From contig JAQFVV010000072.1 of the NCBI GenBank assembly GCA_028023455.1, positions 5,565,794 through 5,629,793 on the forward strand: a DNA stretch of 64,000 nucleotides, read 5' to 3'. The notes beneath the pieces were generated by a model. The model was not told the DNA's origin. It worked only from the letters and a program-made list of their open reading frames with translations, and searched no databases. Positions within the stretch are counted from its first letter, which is position 1. Each line of letters begins with the position of its first letter. The DNA comes from Epiperipatus broadwayi (Eukaryota; Onychophora; Udeonychophora; Euonychophora; Peripatidae). The translations under genes were made by a program, and so were the position numbers. This document shows positions 47,310 to 58,985 of the stretch, piece after piece.

Positions 47310-47720
47310 TACACTACAGAAATATTATTTATTAAGTAGATAATCTCTAGTCTAATGAATGACTAATAAAAAGTATTAATACACTCTCATTAAGTGATTT
47401 CTGTCAAAGTTGTGAGGTCAGTAAATTTGAAACTTATCAATTAAACTGTAGTAATCGGATATCTATATATACTGAATAATGATTAAGAGATTATGATCTG
47501 GACCAACTAATGAGTGCAAGTTCAGAATAAAATGCACATCTTGGAAATCATAGATCTTATTCATATCTTTGGTCATATGTTTATGATTGCACACCTCCAT
47601 GAAATATTAAAATAGATAGAAACCAGTCCCTACCTTGCATGAGAATGGCGTAGTAAAAATTACATTACAAACATATTATTCATTAATTGGATAATTTCTA
47701 AGCTAATAAGTGACTAATAA
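47310..47720 (+). repeat. HHR family 1b, tandem 1.2 units
   Basis: Unit starts at about 47315 (ACACTACAGAAATATTATT) and about 47662 (ACATTACAAACATATTATT), a period of about 345 bp. The ribozyme site (47501-47545) is decayed: CTAATGA for CTGATGA and AAAA for GAAA. Arrangement and period resemble known HHR satellites of about 330 bp. Confidence 0.7.
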
Positions 47721-47845
47721 AAATTATTAATGTCAAGACTATATATTTAAACAAGACTTCAGCCAAATATAAAATTATAACGGCTCATATAAAGTTGAAA
47801 CATAATTATACATGAGTACATATCACCATCTCTTATACTAGCACA

Positions 47846-47943
47846 ATTGTTTATAAAACTCTCCATATAATAGTGCCACCCTGTGCATTGATTACTCTGG
47901 TTGGCACAGGGTGGCACTGTATGGAGAGTTTTTCCTTGTTTAT
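47846..47943. repeat. Mini hairpin derived from HHR family 2 ends
   Basis: Arms 47856-47886 and 47904-47931 (CTCTCCATATAATAGTGCC and its complement-like partner) flank ATTGATTACTCTGG. A second deletion derivative of the family 2 inverted structure, with a different breakpoint from 43070-43215. Confidence 0.75.
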
Positions 47944-48570
47944 ACATATGAAATAGTTCAACAAATATTACCCAAATAGTTTCAGTTAATAATAATAATA
48001 ATAATATATAATGAAGGTAAATAAATATAGATAAATTTAATATTTAACAATAATTTAAGTTCACATATTTAATACTTTAAGCTTATTATGTGATTGGCAA
48101 AAATTTGATCGTTACATTAATATCTACACAGCGATATATTTGTCATTTGAAATAACGATTCTTATAATTTGATAAGATTTTAATATGTTCAAGCTTTCAC
48201 TAACATCTTGAACTAAACTTTTAGACCTGCAACATGTATTAGACCTTGCAGATCCTTTTCACATTCATATCAATCCACTGACAACTTTCTAATCTTTTGA
48301 TCTGATCAAAATAATGTGTACACTTGGATCTTCTACAAACTTAAAATGATAAATTCGTCAAAATGGACCATGTGTACATATTTTTTCACCAGATTTACAA
48401 AGTTATTGGCAGCCTGAATATGTATGTGAAAAGGCGCTGCAGATCTAATCCATATTGCAGGTCTAATACTAAGACAATTCCTAAATTACAAAAGTACAGC
48501 AAAATATTACTCCAAAGCCTTAAATATACACATATGGTACTTCCAGATAATATATAAAAATATGAGTCAA
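47944..48570. other. AT-rich non-coding stretch
   Basis: Nothing supportable was seen. Confidence 0.4.
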
Positions 48571-48650
48571 GCATTGGTGGTCGAGAGGTCGGCGACAGCT
48601 GCCTTACAAGCAGTTGTCCCGGGTTAGTGGGTTCACTTCCTGGCTGATGC
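48571..48650 (+). mobile_element. tRNA-derived SINE, family I, copy 2
   Basis: GCATTGG at the start pairs with CTGATGC at the end. GGTCGAGAGGTCGG resembles the A box of a class II tRNA and GGGTTCACTTCC the B box. The anticodon-like stem has CTTACAA in the loop. TATGACACATGAG and an A run follow. No room for an unrelated SINE body, so this is a very simple tRNA-only SINE. Confidence 0.65.
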
Positions 48651-49104
48651 TATGACACATGAGAAAAAAAAAATATGATGCAGAATAATAATTTTTAACA
48701 ATAGTAAAAATATGAATTTCAAAAAAATTGATCTTAAAAAGTAAATTATGCAATTCCCAAATGTTACTTTAAATACAGATAAAACAGTCACTAAATTACA
48801 AAAAGTAGTCTAAAATACTATTAAAAAACTATACCCCCCCCCCCAATGAACATTTATTTAACAAGTGTTTATGCAATCAAAAACAGGATTTCCTCTAACA
48901 TTGCAGGTCTAATATGTAAGTATCTGATTCATAATAACTTCATCACCAGCGATAGCTTAGTCTCTCAAAAACAGTGAATTGTTGTTTTTTATTTTGATTC
49001 CTATCTAAAATAAGTAAAAAAAAAATAGTCATCCCTTCTGTCTCATAAGAAACTGCCACAAGAATAAATAAATTTTGCAAAAAACACTTCTGTAGAGTCA
49101 AGAA
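48651..49104. other. AT-rich non-coding stretch
   Basis: Contains a C tract at 48834-48844. No gene. Confidence 0.4.
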
Positions 49105-49511
49105 ATAGATTTTCAAGGTAAATCTTTGGAAATTTTTTAATGAAACATTCAACCTCTGAAACCTTTGATCTCATGATAAATGATTGCCCAGCATATGACA
49201 AAATCAGAACATTCATTTCTCACAACTGCTACATTTCCCTGAACAAAATATTAGATATCAAGAGCTGCTTCCTGTCTAGGAATTATGTCACCTCAAGACT
49301 TTCGACCTTCGTCACTTATGCCACCTGGATGGCCAGATATCGCAACAAGTTTATCATTCCTCATCCCAAGCCTGAAGACATATTCATTTCTAAGTTGAAG
49401 GAATTTCACCATAAGGACAGTATCATCACATCCAGATTTTTATTTGACAACATGTGGAGTCTGATTAAACAACACCAGCAAGCACATCAGACTATCTGGT
49501 TGCCCGAGTAA
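49105..49511 (+). pseudogene. C-terminal fragment of a non-LTR reverse transcriptase
   Basis: A plus-strand frame of 123 codons (49140-49511) with SETFDLMINDCPAYDKIRTF, which resembles the region after the RT where LINE proteins have E-T-x-x-H-L followed by C-P and a basic helix (the zinc-knuckle region; the usual histidine is missing here). It ends in KQHQQAHQTIWLPE and a stop at 49511. A stop lies just upstream of 49140, and no RT core is found, so it is a 5'-truncated relic. It is unlike both other LINEs in the window. Identification is moderate. Confidence 0.45.
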
Positions 49512-49925
49512 CATGGATAACTATTATTTTATTTACAATTGTATAATACTTACATATGTTTTTCAATATAGTTATTTATAAAAAAACATTCTTTCTTTCT
49601 GATATTTTTGTCTTGCTTTTACTTTTTTAAAATACAATAGACTTTTTTTTAATGGATTTATAAAATAATTTCAATCTGAATTTATAATTTAGGCAATCCC
49701 ATCTTAAAAAATTTATCAAGAAAAATTAATCATTTTTAAAACTAAAAGCAATTATATTGCAAATCACAAAATATTAGGCATCGTTAAATTGGCACAGACT
49801 TCTCACAAATGAATGACATTTCTCCAGAACTTATCACCTGTTTGCATTTTTAGACTGCTCAATGGCATTTTTATTATTAAAACATCACAAGGTTACAATT
49901 TCCCCTACTTACATAAGCTGTTAAA
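49512..49925. other. AT-rich stretch, probably 3' flank of the LINE fragment
   Basis: No coding content. Confidence 0.4.
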
Positions 49926-49928
49926 ACA

Positions 49929-49951
49929 GTGATGTGATGTGATGTGATGTA
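49929..49951 (-). repeat. Short tandem tail of the CR1-type LINE
   Basis: GTGAT repeated on the plus strand (ATCAC on the element strand). Elements of the CR1/L2 group end in short tandem repeats rather than poly(A). Confidence 0.7.
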
Positions 49952-50187
49952 TTATGGCTTCTCCTTAAACGAAGTCAAGAATATCTCAGCAATTAAGCCC
50001 AGATAAACCTGTTAGCCACTTTCTTTTACATTCCCCACTCTAAATTTACCCATAATCTGCTCTATCCCATTTCCACAACATAATTTTTGTCAACTCTATA
50101 ACCTTTATATCTAAATCCCCCTTATCTTTTCCCAAACCTAGCATAAAAACCAATAATTCACTTTCTGTATAATCACTCTTTTCATAT

Positions 50188-52489
50188 TTATTTTTCCACA
50201 ACTTCATTATATGTACCCTTTCTGTTTTTTAAACATTTACATTCAATTAACAAATGCCTAATATTTTCAATTCCTTCCTTACATAATTTACAAAATAAAT
50301 CACCCATATTTTTCCATTTACATGTATATTCTTTTGTAGCTAAAGATCCCGTTCGAGCTTTAAACAACAAACTACTTTCCTTACTATTATCATATATTAA
50401 CTCACACCTAATATTCTGTTTATTTCTATATATATTTAAACTCTTTTTACTCTCCATACTATTTCTCCATCTCTCTAACTCCCTAGTCTTTATTAATAAA
50501 TCTATTCTTTTATCCCATTCCTTACTACTATAACACTCAATAATCCTCTTAACACAATCATCCCATCTTTTGTACAAATATACTGATATAAATTCTTTAT
50601 CCAAATCTTTTGCATAGCGCATTATCTTTCTCACCCATCTTGTTACCTGCCCTTTATTCATAACCCGATTAAATACTATTTTGGCTATTCTTTTATTATC
50701 CATAAACTGCAATCTACCAAACATTTTCATTTTACTTTTTGCATCTCTCATATGAAAACTTGACCATCCCATTTCTCCTTGAATTGCCTCCCTTGTGGCC
50801 CATACTTCTGCATCCAATGCATGTCTTCCTACTTCCCTTTGAGTTTTTTCTAAATAATCTAATATCTTTTTACTAACATATAATGCATCATTACCATATG
50901 TTAACCCTGCTACTACAACTCCTTTCCATATAATTCTAGCTACATCATATTTATTATATGAAAATACTGTTAATTTCTTTATCAATCCCTTTCTTTTCTT
51001 TGCTTCATTTATCAATTTTTTCTCCCATTCATCCAAATAATTTTTCTGATTACTTAAAATAATTCCCAAATAACTATATCTATTCACCACACTTAACTTA
51101 ATATCTCCCAATAAAAATTCTACATCTTCTCTTTCCTCAGTATTAACCATCATTATATTTGATTTTTCTTCACTAAATTTAATCCCCATCTCTTTACCCA
51201 CCCTTGCACATGTCCTCAACATAACTTCCATATCTTCTCTTTTTTCTGCACACAAAAATATATCATCTGCAAAAAAAAGACCTGACAAAATATATACTCC
51301 CTTACTACCTATTAACGGTATCTCTATCCCTCTTCCTAATCTTTCTATTGCTCTTTCTATTTCACTCAAATACAACACAAACAAAATAGGTGACATAGGG
51401 CATCCTTGCCTTAGTCCCACACCATTTTTAACTTTAATTGATTCTATATTCTCTAATTGATATATATAATAATTATTTTCATATAATTTCTTAATAATAT
51501 CTATTAAAGCTTCATCCATTCCCAAATTTGCTAAACTTATCCATAATCTATTTCTATTTACTCTATCATATGCCTTCTCTATATCTATAAAACTCATATA
51601 TAACTGTTTATCTGCATTCCTACTCATATCCATAAGTTGTGTAACTACAAATAAACTATCTCCTATACGCCTATCTAATCTAAAACCTCCTTGCATTTCA
51701 CCCACTACATTATTCCCTTCCATCCATTTTACAACTTTACTAGCCACCATATACGAGAAAACTTTATATAAAACTGATGTTACGGCTATCGGTCTATAAT
51801 TATTCAACTTTCTATGATCCTTACCCTTTCCTTTAAATAATAACCTTACTCTTGTATTACTCCAACTACTTGGGAAAACTCTATTCTGTGCCATTTTATT
51901 AAAACAGGATAATAACTTTACTTTTGCCCTATATCCTAAATTCATTACCATCTCTGCTGCCCATCCATCTAAACCTCTTGCCTTCCCACTTTTCAATTTC
52001 TTCTCTACCTCATTTAGTTCATTTTCTGAAAAACTAATATTCCCATTACTATATTCTTTCATATTTTCTAATATTCTATCATTCACATTTAACATCTTTT
52101 CTATATTCATTACATAACTATTTAAGATTCTCTCTAAATCTTCTCTAGAACTACACTCAATTCCCTCATCATCTAGTAATACTAACTCTCTCTCCCCTAC
52201 ATTTCTCCTTTTAATATAATTCCAAAATTTTTTACTTCCATCTCTTCCACTTTTATTAATATCCTCCAACAATTTACTATTCAATTTCATTCTCTCTCTA
52301 TAAATATTTATTTTAGCCAACTTCTTCTTTTCTAAGTACTTTTCCCATTTAGCATTAATATCTTTTTCACTTTCCTTATTCTTAATAGCACACTTATATT
52401 CTCTACATGCTTCTTTCCTTTCTTTTACACTTTTACTAATTTTAATTTTTTTATTACTTTTATTCTTTTCAATATTCTCACCTAAAACC
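50188..52489 (-). pseudogene. ORF2 reverse transcriptase of the CR1-type LINE
   Basis: Copies the element's RNA at the nicked target. The open region is 710 codons from 52320 and extends upstream in frame toward 52489, where a one-base change in an A run cuts it off from the endonuclease. Motifs in order: KSGKARGLDGWAAEM near residue 110, NNYRPIAVTSVLYKVF near 180, motif A FIDIEKAYDRVNR near 250, motif B GVGLRQGCPMSPILF near 305, motif C FFADDIF near 355 with both aspartates, and ANTE-like YSYLGIIL near 420. At the C-terminus CKLCKEGIENIRHLLIEC forms a CCHC knuckle. The RT itself is uninterrupted and should be catalytically sound. Confidence 0.9.
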
Positions 52490-53570
52490 CTATTTGCAAC
52501 TTTTTTCTACTTCCTTACACCAATCCTTATACTCATCCCCAACCCACTCTTCCATTATTTCTTCAACTTGTATTTTATACTCTTCCAACTTATTCTTATC
52601 ATTTACTCTCCATCCACATCTTTCACTATTATTTCTACTTTTATTTCTATTCTCCATCACATTACTAACCATTTCAATTACAATGAAATTATGATCACTA
52701 GTGCATACTTTTTCTTCATTATCAAATACCTTAATTTTCCGTATTTTATTTATTCCCTCTTTCTCTACCAATACATAATCTATTGTGTGAAATATATTAT
52801 TTCTGGACCATGTGTATTGTCCCTCATAAATATTTAATAAATTTCCAATACTCAAATTCACTTTCTGACAAAAATTCTTCAAAAGCTGTCCATTTTTATT
52901 ATCTACATCATCAATTTCTTCAATATGTCCATTCATATCCCCTATAACCATTATTCTCTTCCCCTTTTCTTTGTATATCCTTAACTAAACATTCGTATAT
53001 GTTACTATTCCACTCCAATATAATTTGACTATCTCCAGTAGCTATATAAACTATAGCCACCATCCATTCTTGTCTACCCAACCTTATTTCAAACCACAGG
53101 TGTTCTTGACATTTAACAATATTTAAATATTTTTTTGATATAACACCTATACCACCACCCCTTTTTTCTTTTTCTTTTCTATTTATACCCTGCCATACCA
53201 ACTGTTCCAAAATAGGTTCTTCTTCTTCTCTTAAATGTGTTTCCACTACTGCTAATACCTCAAGCTCTTCATTTTCAATTGTTTTATTTAATTCCATCCA
53301 CTTTTCTGGTTTCCTACCACCTTGCATATTCAAAAACCCAATTTTAACAATTTCTTCTTTCCTAACTACTCTTTTATAAATTCTTTTAATTCTTTCTTCT
53401 CCATTACATTTATAAATTACTTTCTTACCATTAATTTTACAAACCCATTCTTTCTCTATATCTATATTTATATCAAAATCAAATTCCTTTTGCTTACTTC
53501 TTATATTCCATCCATTCTTTTTAATAATATTACAATTTAAAAACCCACCCCTCTTTATAAGTTTCCCGAA
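52490..53570 (-). pseudogene. ORF2 endonuclease (EEP) domain of the CR1-type LINE
   Basis: Target-nicking nuclease in two frames joined near 52945. First frame (about 53570-52920): IGFLNMQGGRK near 53340, the glutamate motif VLAVVETHL and GGGIGVISKKYLNIV. Second frame (52951-52490): VIGDMNGHIEE, HTIDYVLVEKE and CTSDHNFIVIE. All signature residues (N, E, D-N, D, D-H) are present. Reading upstream of the first methionine (53333), the frame stays open into the end of ORF1 in a different register, so ORF2 overlaps ORF1 and may start by reinitiation or lie further upstream than the first ATG. Confidence 0.85.
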
Positions 53571-54310
53571 AAAAATTCTTTATAAATCAAACTCCCTAAA
53601 ACTTCACTTCCTTGTTTTCCTAAATGCAACCCATCTTTACTATATAACTCTCTCTTTCCAATAAAACAATCCCACACATCCACAAACATAACATTATTTC
53701 TCTCACACAATTTTTTCAATCTCTCATTTATAGAACATGCCCTATCTAACAAATAACTCTTGTCAAACCTTGGTAATAATCCAACTATTCCTACTCTTCC
53801 TTTAATCATAATCAAATTCCTAATCAAATCTACATAATCATCCATTATTCTCTCTGATGATTCTAATAAATTATTAGTCCCCACCATAACATATACATCT
53901 CTACTACCTTGTTTTTTAACTTTATCTGCTACATCCCTAATTCTAGCTCCAGGCAAACATACTCTTACATACCTACTTCTATTTTCCCTTGCAATTATAT
54001 TCCCACATTCTCTAATTAGTGAATCTCCTATCAATACTGTTTCATAATCTACTTTTTCTGCTCTATCTATAACATTTTCTAATACCTTGTGGTCCTCCTT
54101 ATCTATTTCTTCCTTATCATTCCTACTCAATAATTCCTTTATCTCCTCACATTTTATCTCTAATGGTTTTAATTTTACTTCTACATCCTTCAATTCTTCC
54201 TCTATCTTATTTATTCTTTGACTAATCATCTCCATTACACTATTACTTTCTCCACCCACTATTCTTCGACTATCTACACTTTGAAAACACTTTCTCACCT
54301 CTTTTATCAT
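53555..54310 (-). CDS. ORF1 of the CR1-type LINE: coiled coil plus SGNH esterase
   Basis: 251 codons. Residues 20-70 look like a charged coiled coil (NKIEEELKDVEVKLKPLEIK). Residues 90-245 form an SGNH/GDSL hydrolase: block I VLIGDSLIREC (catalytic serine), block II glycine region near LPGARIRD, block III VMVGTNNLLE (G-x-N), block V SKDGLHLGKQG with the D-x-x-H pair. All four catalytic blocks are intact. Esterases of this kind occur in ORF1 of CR1-group elements; their substrate is not settled, with membrane or lipid association proposed. The frame is open upstream to a TAG at 54332-54334 that separates it from the PHD finger; ORF1 therefore probably began further 5'. Confidence 0.85.
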   Translation of the reverse strand: MIKEVRKCFQSVDSRRIVGGESNSVMEMISQRINKIEEELKDVEVKLKPLEIKCEEIKELLSRNDKEEIDKEDHKVLENVIDRAEKVDYETVLIGDSLIRECGNIIARENRSRYVRVCLPGARIRDVADKVKKQGSRDVYVMVGTNNLLESSERIMDDYVDLIRNLIMIKGRVGIVGLLPRFDKSYLLDRACSINERLKKLCERNNVMFVDVWDCFIGKRELYSKDGLHLGKQGSEVLGSLIYKEFFSGNL

Positions 54311-54446
54311 ATTAATACACTGACTGCATAACTATAAACCATTCACATCCTTCCTAGTCTTATTTAAACATTTCAAGTGATATACCCCATCACATATAGT
54401 ACATTCTACAACAGCACGCTTAATTTCCTTTTCCCGATTATATAAA
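54311..54446 (-). pseudogene. PHD finger remnant at the start of ORF1
   Basis: Minus strand before the esterase frame reads VECTICDGVYHLKC followed, after about ten residues and a TAG (54332-54334), by LCSQCINM. The C-x2-C, H-x2-C and final C-x2-C spacing is that of a PHD finger lacking its first zinc pair, which lies beyond the truncation at 54446. PHD fingers in other CR1 ORF1 proteins precede the esterase in the same way. Confidence 0.65.
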
Positions 54447-54870
54447 CATTTTGACAGTAGCGCCACCTAGTGCAAGCCATCATAATCAATAGATGCTAAA
54501 AGGTTGGTGCATAAAATTCCTATCTAGTGTCTACTCATCCAATATCCCCAAACTAGTTTCTAGCTTGTGCTTTTATCAGTGAGGAGATTTGGATCTAAAA
54601 GCACTACCTGCAGATCTTATGAACGAATGCAATCCTCCAGTAGCCATCTTTTAACACTTAACTACAGATCTGAACCCAGTTCTGTATCTATATACTTGGG
54701 GGTCTTTAGTTTTTTAATAATCACAGTCACTATAATTCTGTGGGTAGGATTGGTATAAAATCATTAAAATATCACATGATCACCATTTTCTATGCTTATA
54801 CAAGCTGTTAAGACCGTAGTAAACTTTCCAGACAATGCAAGCTAGTTATCAATGGATGCTAAGAGGTTTG
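54447..54870 (-). repeat. HHR family 2 copy abutting the CR1-type LINE
   Basis: A nearly full unit from CAGTAGCGCCACC to about 54790 (ATCACATGATCACC), then the start of another (to about 54870). The junction with the truncated LINE 5' end is at about 54446, which suggests either the LINE broke here on insertion or the repeat arrived at the LINE end. Confidence 0.65.
54546..54584 (-). ncRNA. Hammerhead-like motif, family 2, near intact
   Basis: CCTCA/TGGGG stem I is kept; CTGATAA (54579-54573) replaces CTGATGA; GAAA (54560-54557) is kept; CTAGTT replaces CTAGTC. One core base is mutated, so activity is unlikely. Confidence 0.5.
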
Positions 54871-57664
54871 ATCAAGTATATATTTGTTATTTTTTCCTGC
54901 TGACAAAATTCTCAAATGTTTTTACCCGTGCAATTCAAAAAACATTAATTAATACTTTTATCAACATTCTAACTAACTTCCACATCGATACAGAATCTCA
55001 CGAAACGCCATACTACGAACAATTCTAATCTGTGTTTTTAAATACATTTCTATATTCGTTTTTTATTAGTAATTTTTAAAAAAAAAAAAAACAACCAAGT
55101 TTATATCATAAAATTTGGGGTCAATAATGCCGGAATTATACAAACAAATATTTAAATTAAATTATACGAAATTATTTGAGGAATAAAATTAGATATAATT
55201 AGCGTAAACCTGTATAAAGTTAGTGATGAATGAATTACATAGAAATAATTTTATAATAAATTAATCAAAACGAGTAGTTCGGTGAAATCTTAGACAATGA
55301 TTTGACCTTTATTCTAGAGTTAAAAATCAGTTTTTATTAAAGAAACTTGCTCCTATCAAGGTTCAATAATTTTTGAGTGGAAAAGAAAGTGCGGCTGATA
55401 ATATATTAATTTTTGTATTGTTAATATTCAACTGTCCCTCCCCCCATTTGAAACGCTCCAGCTTTTGTAATTTTAAGACAATCATTGTATATTTAATATG
55501 ACAAAGAAAAGTTTACATTTACGCAAGATTTAATTTTATATATATAGATAGATGAAGAAAATTATATTAGCTCAATACCAAATCGTACAAATCTATGGAT
55601 CACCCATTATTGTTTCAGGATGTTTGTTTTGATTTACATTTAAATATAATTAATTATGCAAACATGTATAACTTACGTCAGTCGCAGATTAAGAACAAAT
55701 TGGCTTCAATTTTTATATGCATAGCTATCAGAATTGAAAATAAATACAAATTAAAAGCATTATTTTTAATAACTGTGATGTGATAGATAGATGGGGAGAA
55801 GAGAAAGATACATGAGCTTGCTAAATTAAATACAATTAAGTAAATAAAGCTAGATACATAGACAGGAAAATATCGAGATAGACAGTCAGACAGACAGATA
55901 GACAAAAGCAGACAAACATCTTTATTATTATATAATGGTAAAAATGAAAACAACCTAAATAGTATTCTGTAGAGAAAGCCCTCCTTCCCCAATAATTCGC
56001 CTTATAAAAACAATAAGAAAGCACTTTAAGGCTTTACATTACTGAATAATAATAAGCATAGACCCGTAAAATACTATTATTTATTAATTAAAACAAATAG
56101 ACAAATGCATATTTACAATATATACAACTGTTATACCTTCGCGTCATACATTTGGCTTGGTATAGCATTTTTTTTGCTATGCAACCATTGATGTAAGAGA
56201 CTTCAGGTATTCTTCTACATTTATCTATCTCTTCCAGATATATGGCAATAATTCTGGCTGTTCTGTGGCAGCTTGCTTCCAATCTCCTTTAGGTTCTAGC
56301 ACCTTCCAGTTCTAACAAGAACTTGCTTGCTGTTCAGGCCTGAGAGTCTATTGTTGTTATCTCTCCTTTACCTCCGATTGGATGAAATATTTATAGCCAT
56401 ATTTCTACTCATAGTGAAAGCAATTAGATTCACTGAGTATCCTTATCTGTTAGCTTGTGTCATATCTGTTATCTTTCATATATCTATTGGTTTGTGGTGA
56501 TGAATGCTCAAGCTGATCAAGATAAGATGGAATCAGAAACTAGTCAATTGATTGAAGATAAGTTGAAATATAATTTATCTTCTAGCTATAACCAACTGAA
56601 TACCCATTTGCCAACCAATATGGAATGGTTAAATAGTTTGGCCTATAAATTAGAGTATCTTAATTTTTGACTTGCTTATAATCTGAATGTTTTTATTGCT
56701 CTGTAATATTCAAACTCACATCAAACTAATGTCGTAATTAAGGTTGTTTTTTTTAAAATTAAATTTGTGTTCTAGTTTTACAAGCAGCTAATTTACATGC
56801 AGAGCGTTAATATTTGAAGTAATTGACTTTTAAATGAAAATCAAATGCACCAATACATAGATTAATCATGTGATTAATTTTTCTTTGTGAAATGTATATA
56901 AAATGTCATTGCTTGAATTAATCGGAACAAAGGATGGTTTATGTATGAAATAAAATCTAATTATACAATCTTAACTGCTATATTAAAGTATAAAATGCAT
57001 TATAATTTAAAATATTATTTAGAAAGTAGTTTATAAATACTGAAAAGGTTTTGAAAAAAATATTTCAAACTATGAATCCAATTAAATTCTTTCATTTTAA
57101 ATAAGAGAACAGGCTATTGAAATCTTTCCTCTTTATTTCACATCATTTCATTCTCAGTTGATTCTCAAATCAGCCTTCCATTGATACTAAGATCAGTATT
57201 GTACAGTATTAGTGACAGCAATATATTTTGAACTGTTACTAGTAGAAATTTTGTGATTTATTCTAATTAAAATAACTAGATATCAGGAGCAACTAGAGAT
57301 AAAACACTATAGAGGGTTAGGAGTCAATCAGAAACAATAAAAGATCTCAAATTGGGCAGGCATAAAAAGATCCTCCCTCCATCTCCTTGCATTTCTTGTT
57401 GCTTCATCATATATTTTTATATGATCTATGCATCTTATTATTTGTTTTTGTAAAATTATTAAATATTCATTTCTAAATAAGAATGTGACAAGAATTTATT
57501 TAATTCTATCAACTTTTTATCAGCAAATCAGTCAAATGAAACTTTATTGATATCAGAAAGAAACCAAAATGAAAACACATCCTTTTACTATTGTTTTACA
57601 GCATAAAAGTGGTGTTGTGAAAGTTTTCAAAACTATCACATGGGCAAAAAAACAGGTGTTCGTA
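54871..57664. other. AT-rich non-coding region
   Basis: No gene recognised. GATA/GACA-type microsatellite at about 55785-55915. A less AT-rich island at about 56140-56350 has no readable family. Confidence 0.45.
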
Positions 57665-57960
57665 CCTCTATAACACTGCAGATATATTATTCACTAAATA
57701 TTCAGGCTAGAGATAATATCTAGCTTAATAAATGACTAGTAAAAATGATTAATATATTGCCATTGAACCTTGTCAATTAAACTATAGTAATTTGATATAT
57801 GTGTATGTATACTGAACAAATGATAAAGATAGGTGTAAGAGATTGGGATCTGGGCCATCTGGTGAATACTGCTTCAGCACAAAATGTGTACCTTGGGGAT
57901 CATTTATCTTCTTCACATGTCTTTGATTATATATTTCAATAATGTGTGATGGAATAGAGG
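57665..57960 (+). repeat. HHR family 1b copy, ribozyme decayed
   Basis: Family landmarks: CACTGCAGATATATTATTC, TCAATTAAACTATAGTAATT and CTTGGGGATCATTTATC. The ribozyme site reads CTGGTGA, a short stem II, and CACAAAA in place of GAAA. Confidence 0.55.
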
Positions 57961-58186
57961 TTCAAAGAATATTTTAAATAATAAACTTAAGTATCTCTAA
58001 TAAAAAAAAAATACACAAAATTAAATTGTAATATGTCATTGCTATATGGATCACTTGATAAAGTCTATGTTTTTAATGTATCTATAGTGTGAAAGATTGG
58101 TCTGACTTTTGGGCTGATACATGGTTGTAAGCCAAGGTGAAAAATGCACTGAGATAAGAATATACTTTAATAAATATATATGTCTT

Positions 58187-58269
58187 GCATTGGTGGTCAA
58201 GAGGTCAGCGCGACTGCCTTGCACTTGCAGGCAGTTGCCCCGGTTGCGGGTTCACATCCCGGCCGATGC
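58187..58269 (+). mobile_element. tRNA-derived SINE, family I, copy 3
   Basis: GCATTGG/CCGATGC acceptor-like stem, A-box-like GGTGGTCAAGAGGTC, B-box-like GGGTTCACATCC. A six-base duplication in the anticodon arm (CTTGCACTTGCA) breaks the cloverleaf. TATGACACTTAAAAA follows. Confidence 0.65.
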
Positions 58270-58304
58270 TATGACACTTAAAAATATATATACAAATTCA
58301 ATTT

Positions 58305-58985
58305 TAATATTTTAAAGTGAACTTTCATTATTTATTTATTAAATAATTACACTTTGAATTACAAGTGTCAAATTAACTCAACCCACATCTTTGACACCAT
58401 CCACTTTAGATAAATACAGTAATGACTATTATTAATCATTTACTAAACTAGAGTTTGTCTCTAACACAGATATAAACTTTAAAACTCAATTACAGATTAT
58501 TATATCTAATTTTTTAAAAATAAACATACAAACCCATAGAGTTATTCACATTTCTCTTTTTATCATGTGGAATATCTTTATAAATATACTAAATAACCCC
58601 AATATTACCACATTATTCTTTTAAGTTCATATAAATAAAGATATAATAAAAGGCAAATGACCTCCAAGATGTATATTGTTGTGTTTGTGTGTTTAATTTT
58701 AAAAAATCAGATATAATAATCTTTAAAGTTTATATCGGTGCCAGAGCCAATCTCTAGTTTAGTAAATGATTAATAATAATCATGACTATATTTATTTAAA
58801 GTGGATAGTGTCAAAGATGTGGGTTGAGTTAATTTGACATTTGTAATTAAAAATGTAATTATTTAATATAGATAAATATTTTTCAAATAATATGGATATA
58901 GTTGAGAGATAGTGATCTGGACCAACTGATGAGTGCTGGTTCACCACGAAAAACATCTTGGGAGTCATTTGTCTTTTATTATATC
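58305..58985. repeat. HHR family 1b inverted pair
   Basis: Arms of about 165 bp (about 58310-58490 and 58715-58900) share CAACCCACATCTTTGACAC, CCACTTTA-type and CTAGTTTAGTAAATGATTAA segments. The plus copy continues into a ribozyme (58922-58961); the minus copy stops before one. Spacer about 225 bp. Confidence 0.65.
58922..58961 (+). ncRNA. Candidate hammerhead ribozyme, family 1, core intact
   Basis: CCAA (58922-58925), CTGATGA (58926-58932), stem II GTGCTGGTTCACCAC with three G-C/T-A pairs next to the core, GAAA (58948-58951), AACATC with the predicted cut after 58957, TTGG (58958-58961). One of the cleanest cores in the window. Confidence 0.65.

Larger units (their letters stand above)
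49926..54446 (-). mobile_element. CR1-type LINE, nearly full length, PHD-esterase ORF1
   Basis: Minus-strand element of about 4.5 kb: PHD finger remnant and SGNH esterase (ORF1), then EEP endonuclease and reverse transcriptase (ORF2), then a 3' end with four to five GTGAT/ATCAC repeats (49929-49951). PHD plus esterase in ORF1 is known from CR1-group LINEs. Damage is light: one in-frame stop in ORF1, single-base frameshifts near 52945 and 52490 in ORF2, and a 5' truncation inside the PHD finger at 54446, where an HHR family 2 repeat begins. All core catalytic motifs of endonuclease, RT and esterase are intact, so this copy is young. A truncated relative is at 34043-34929. Confidence 0.85.
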
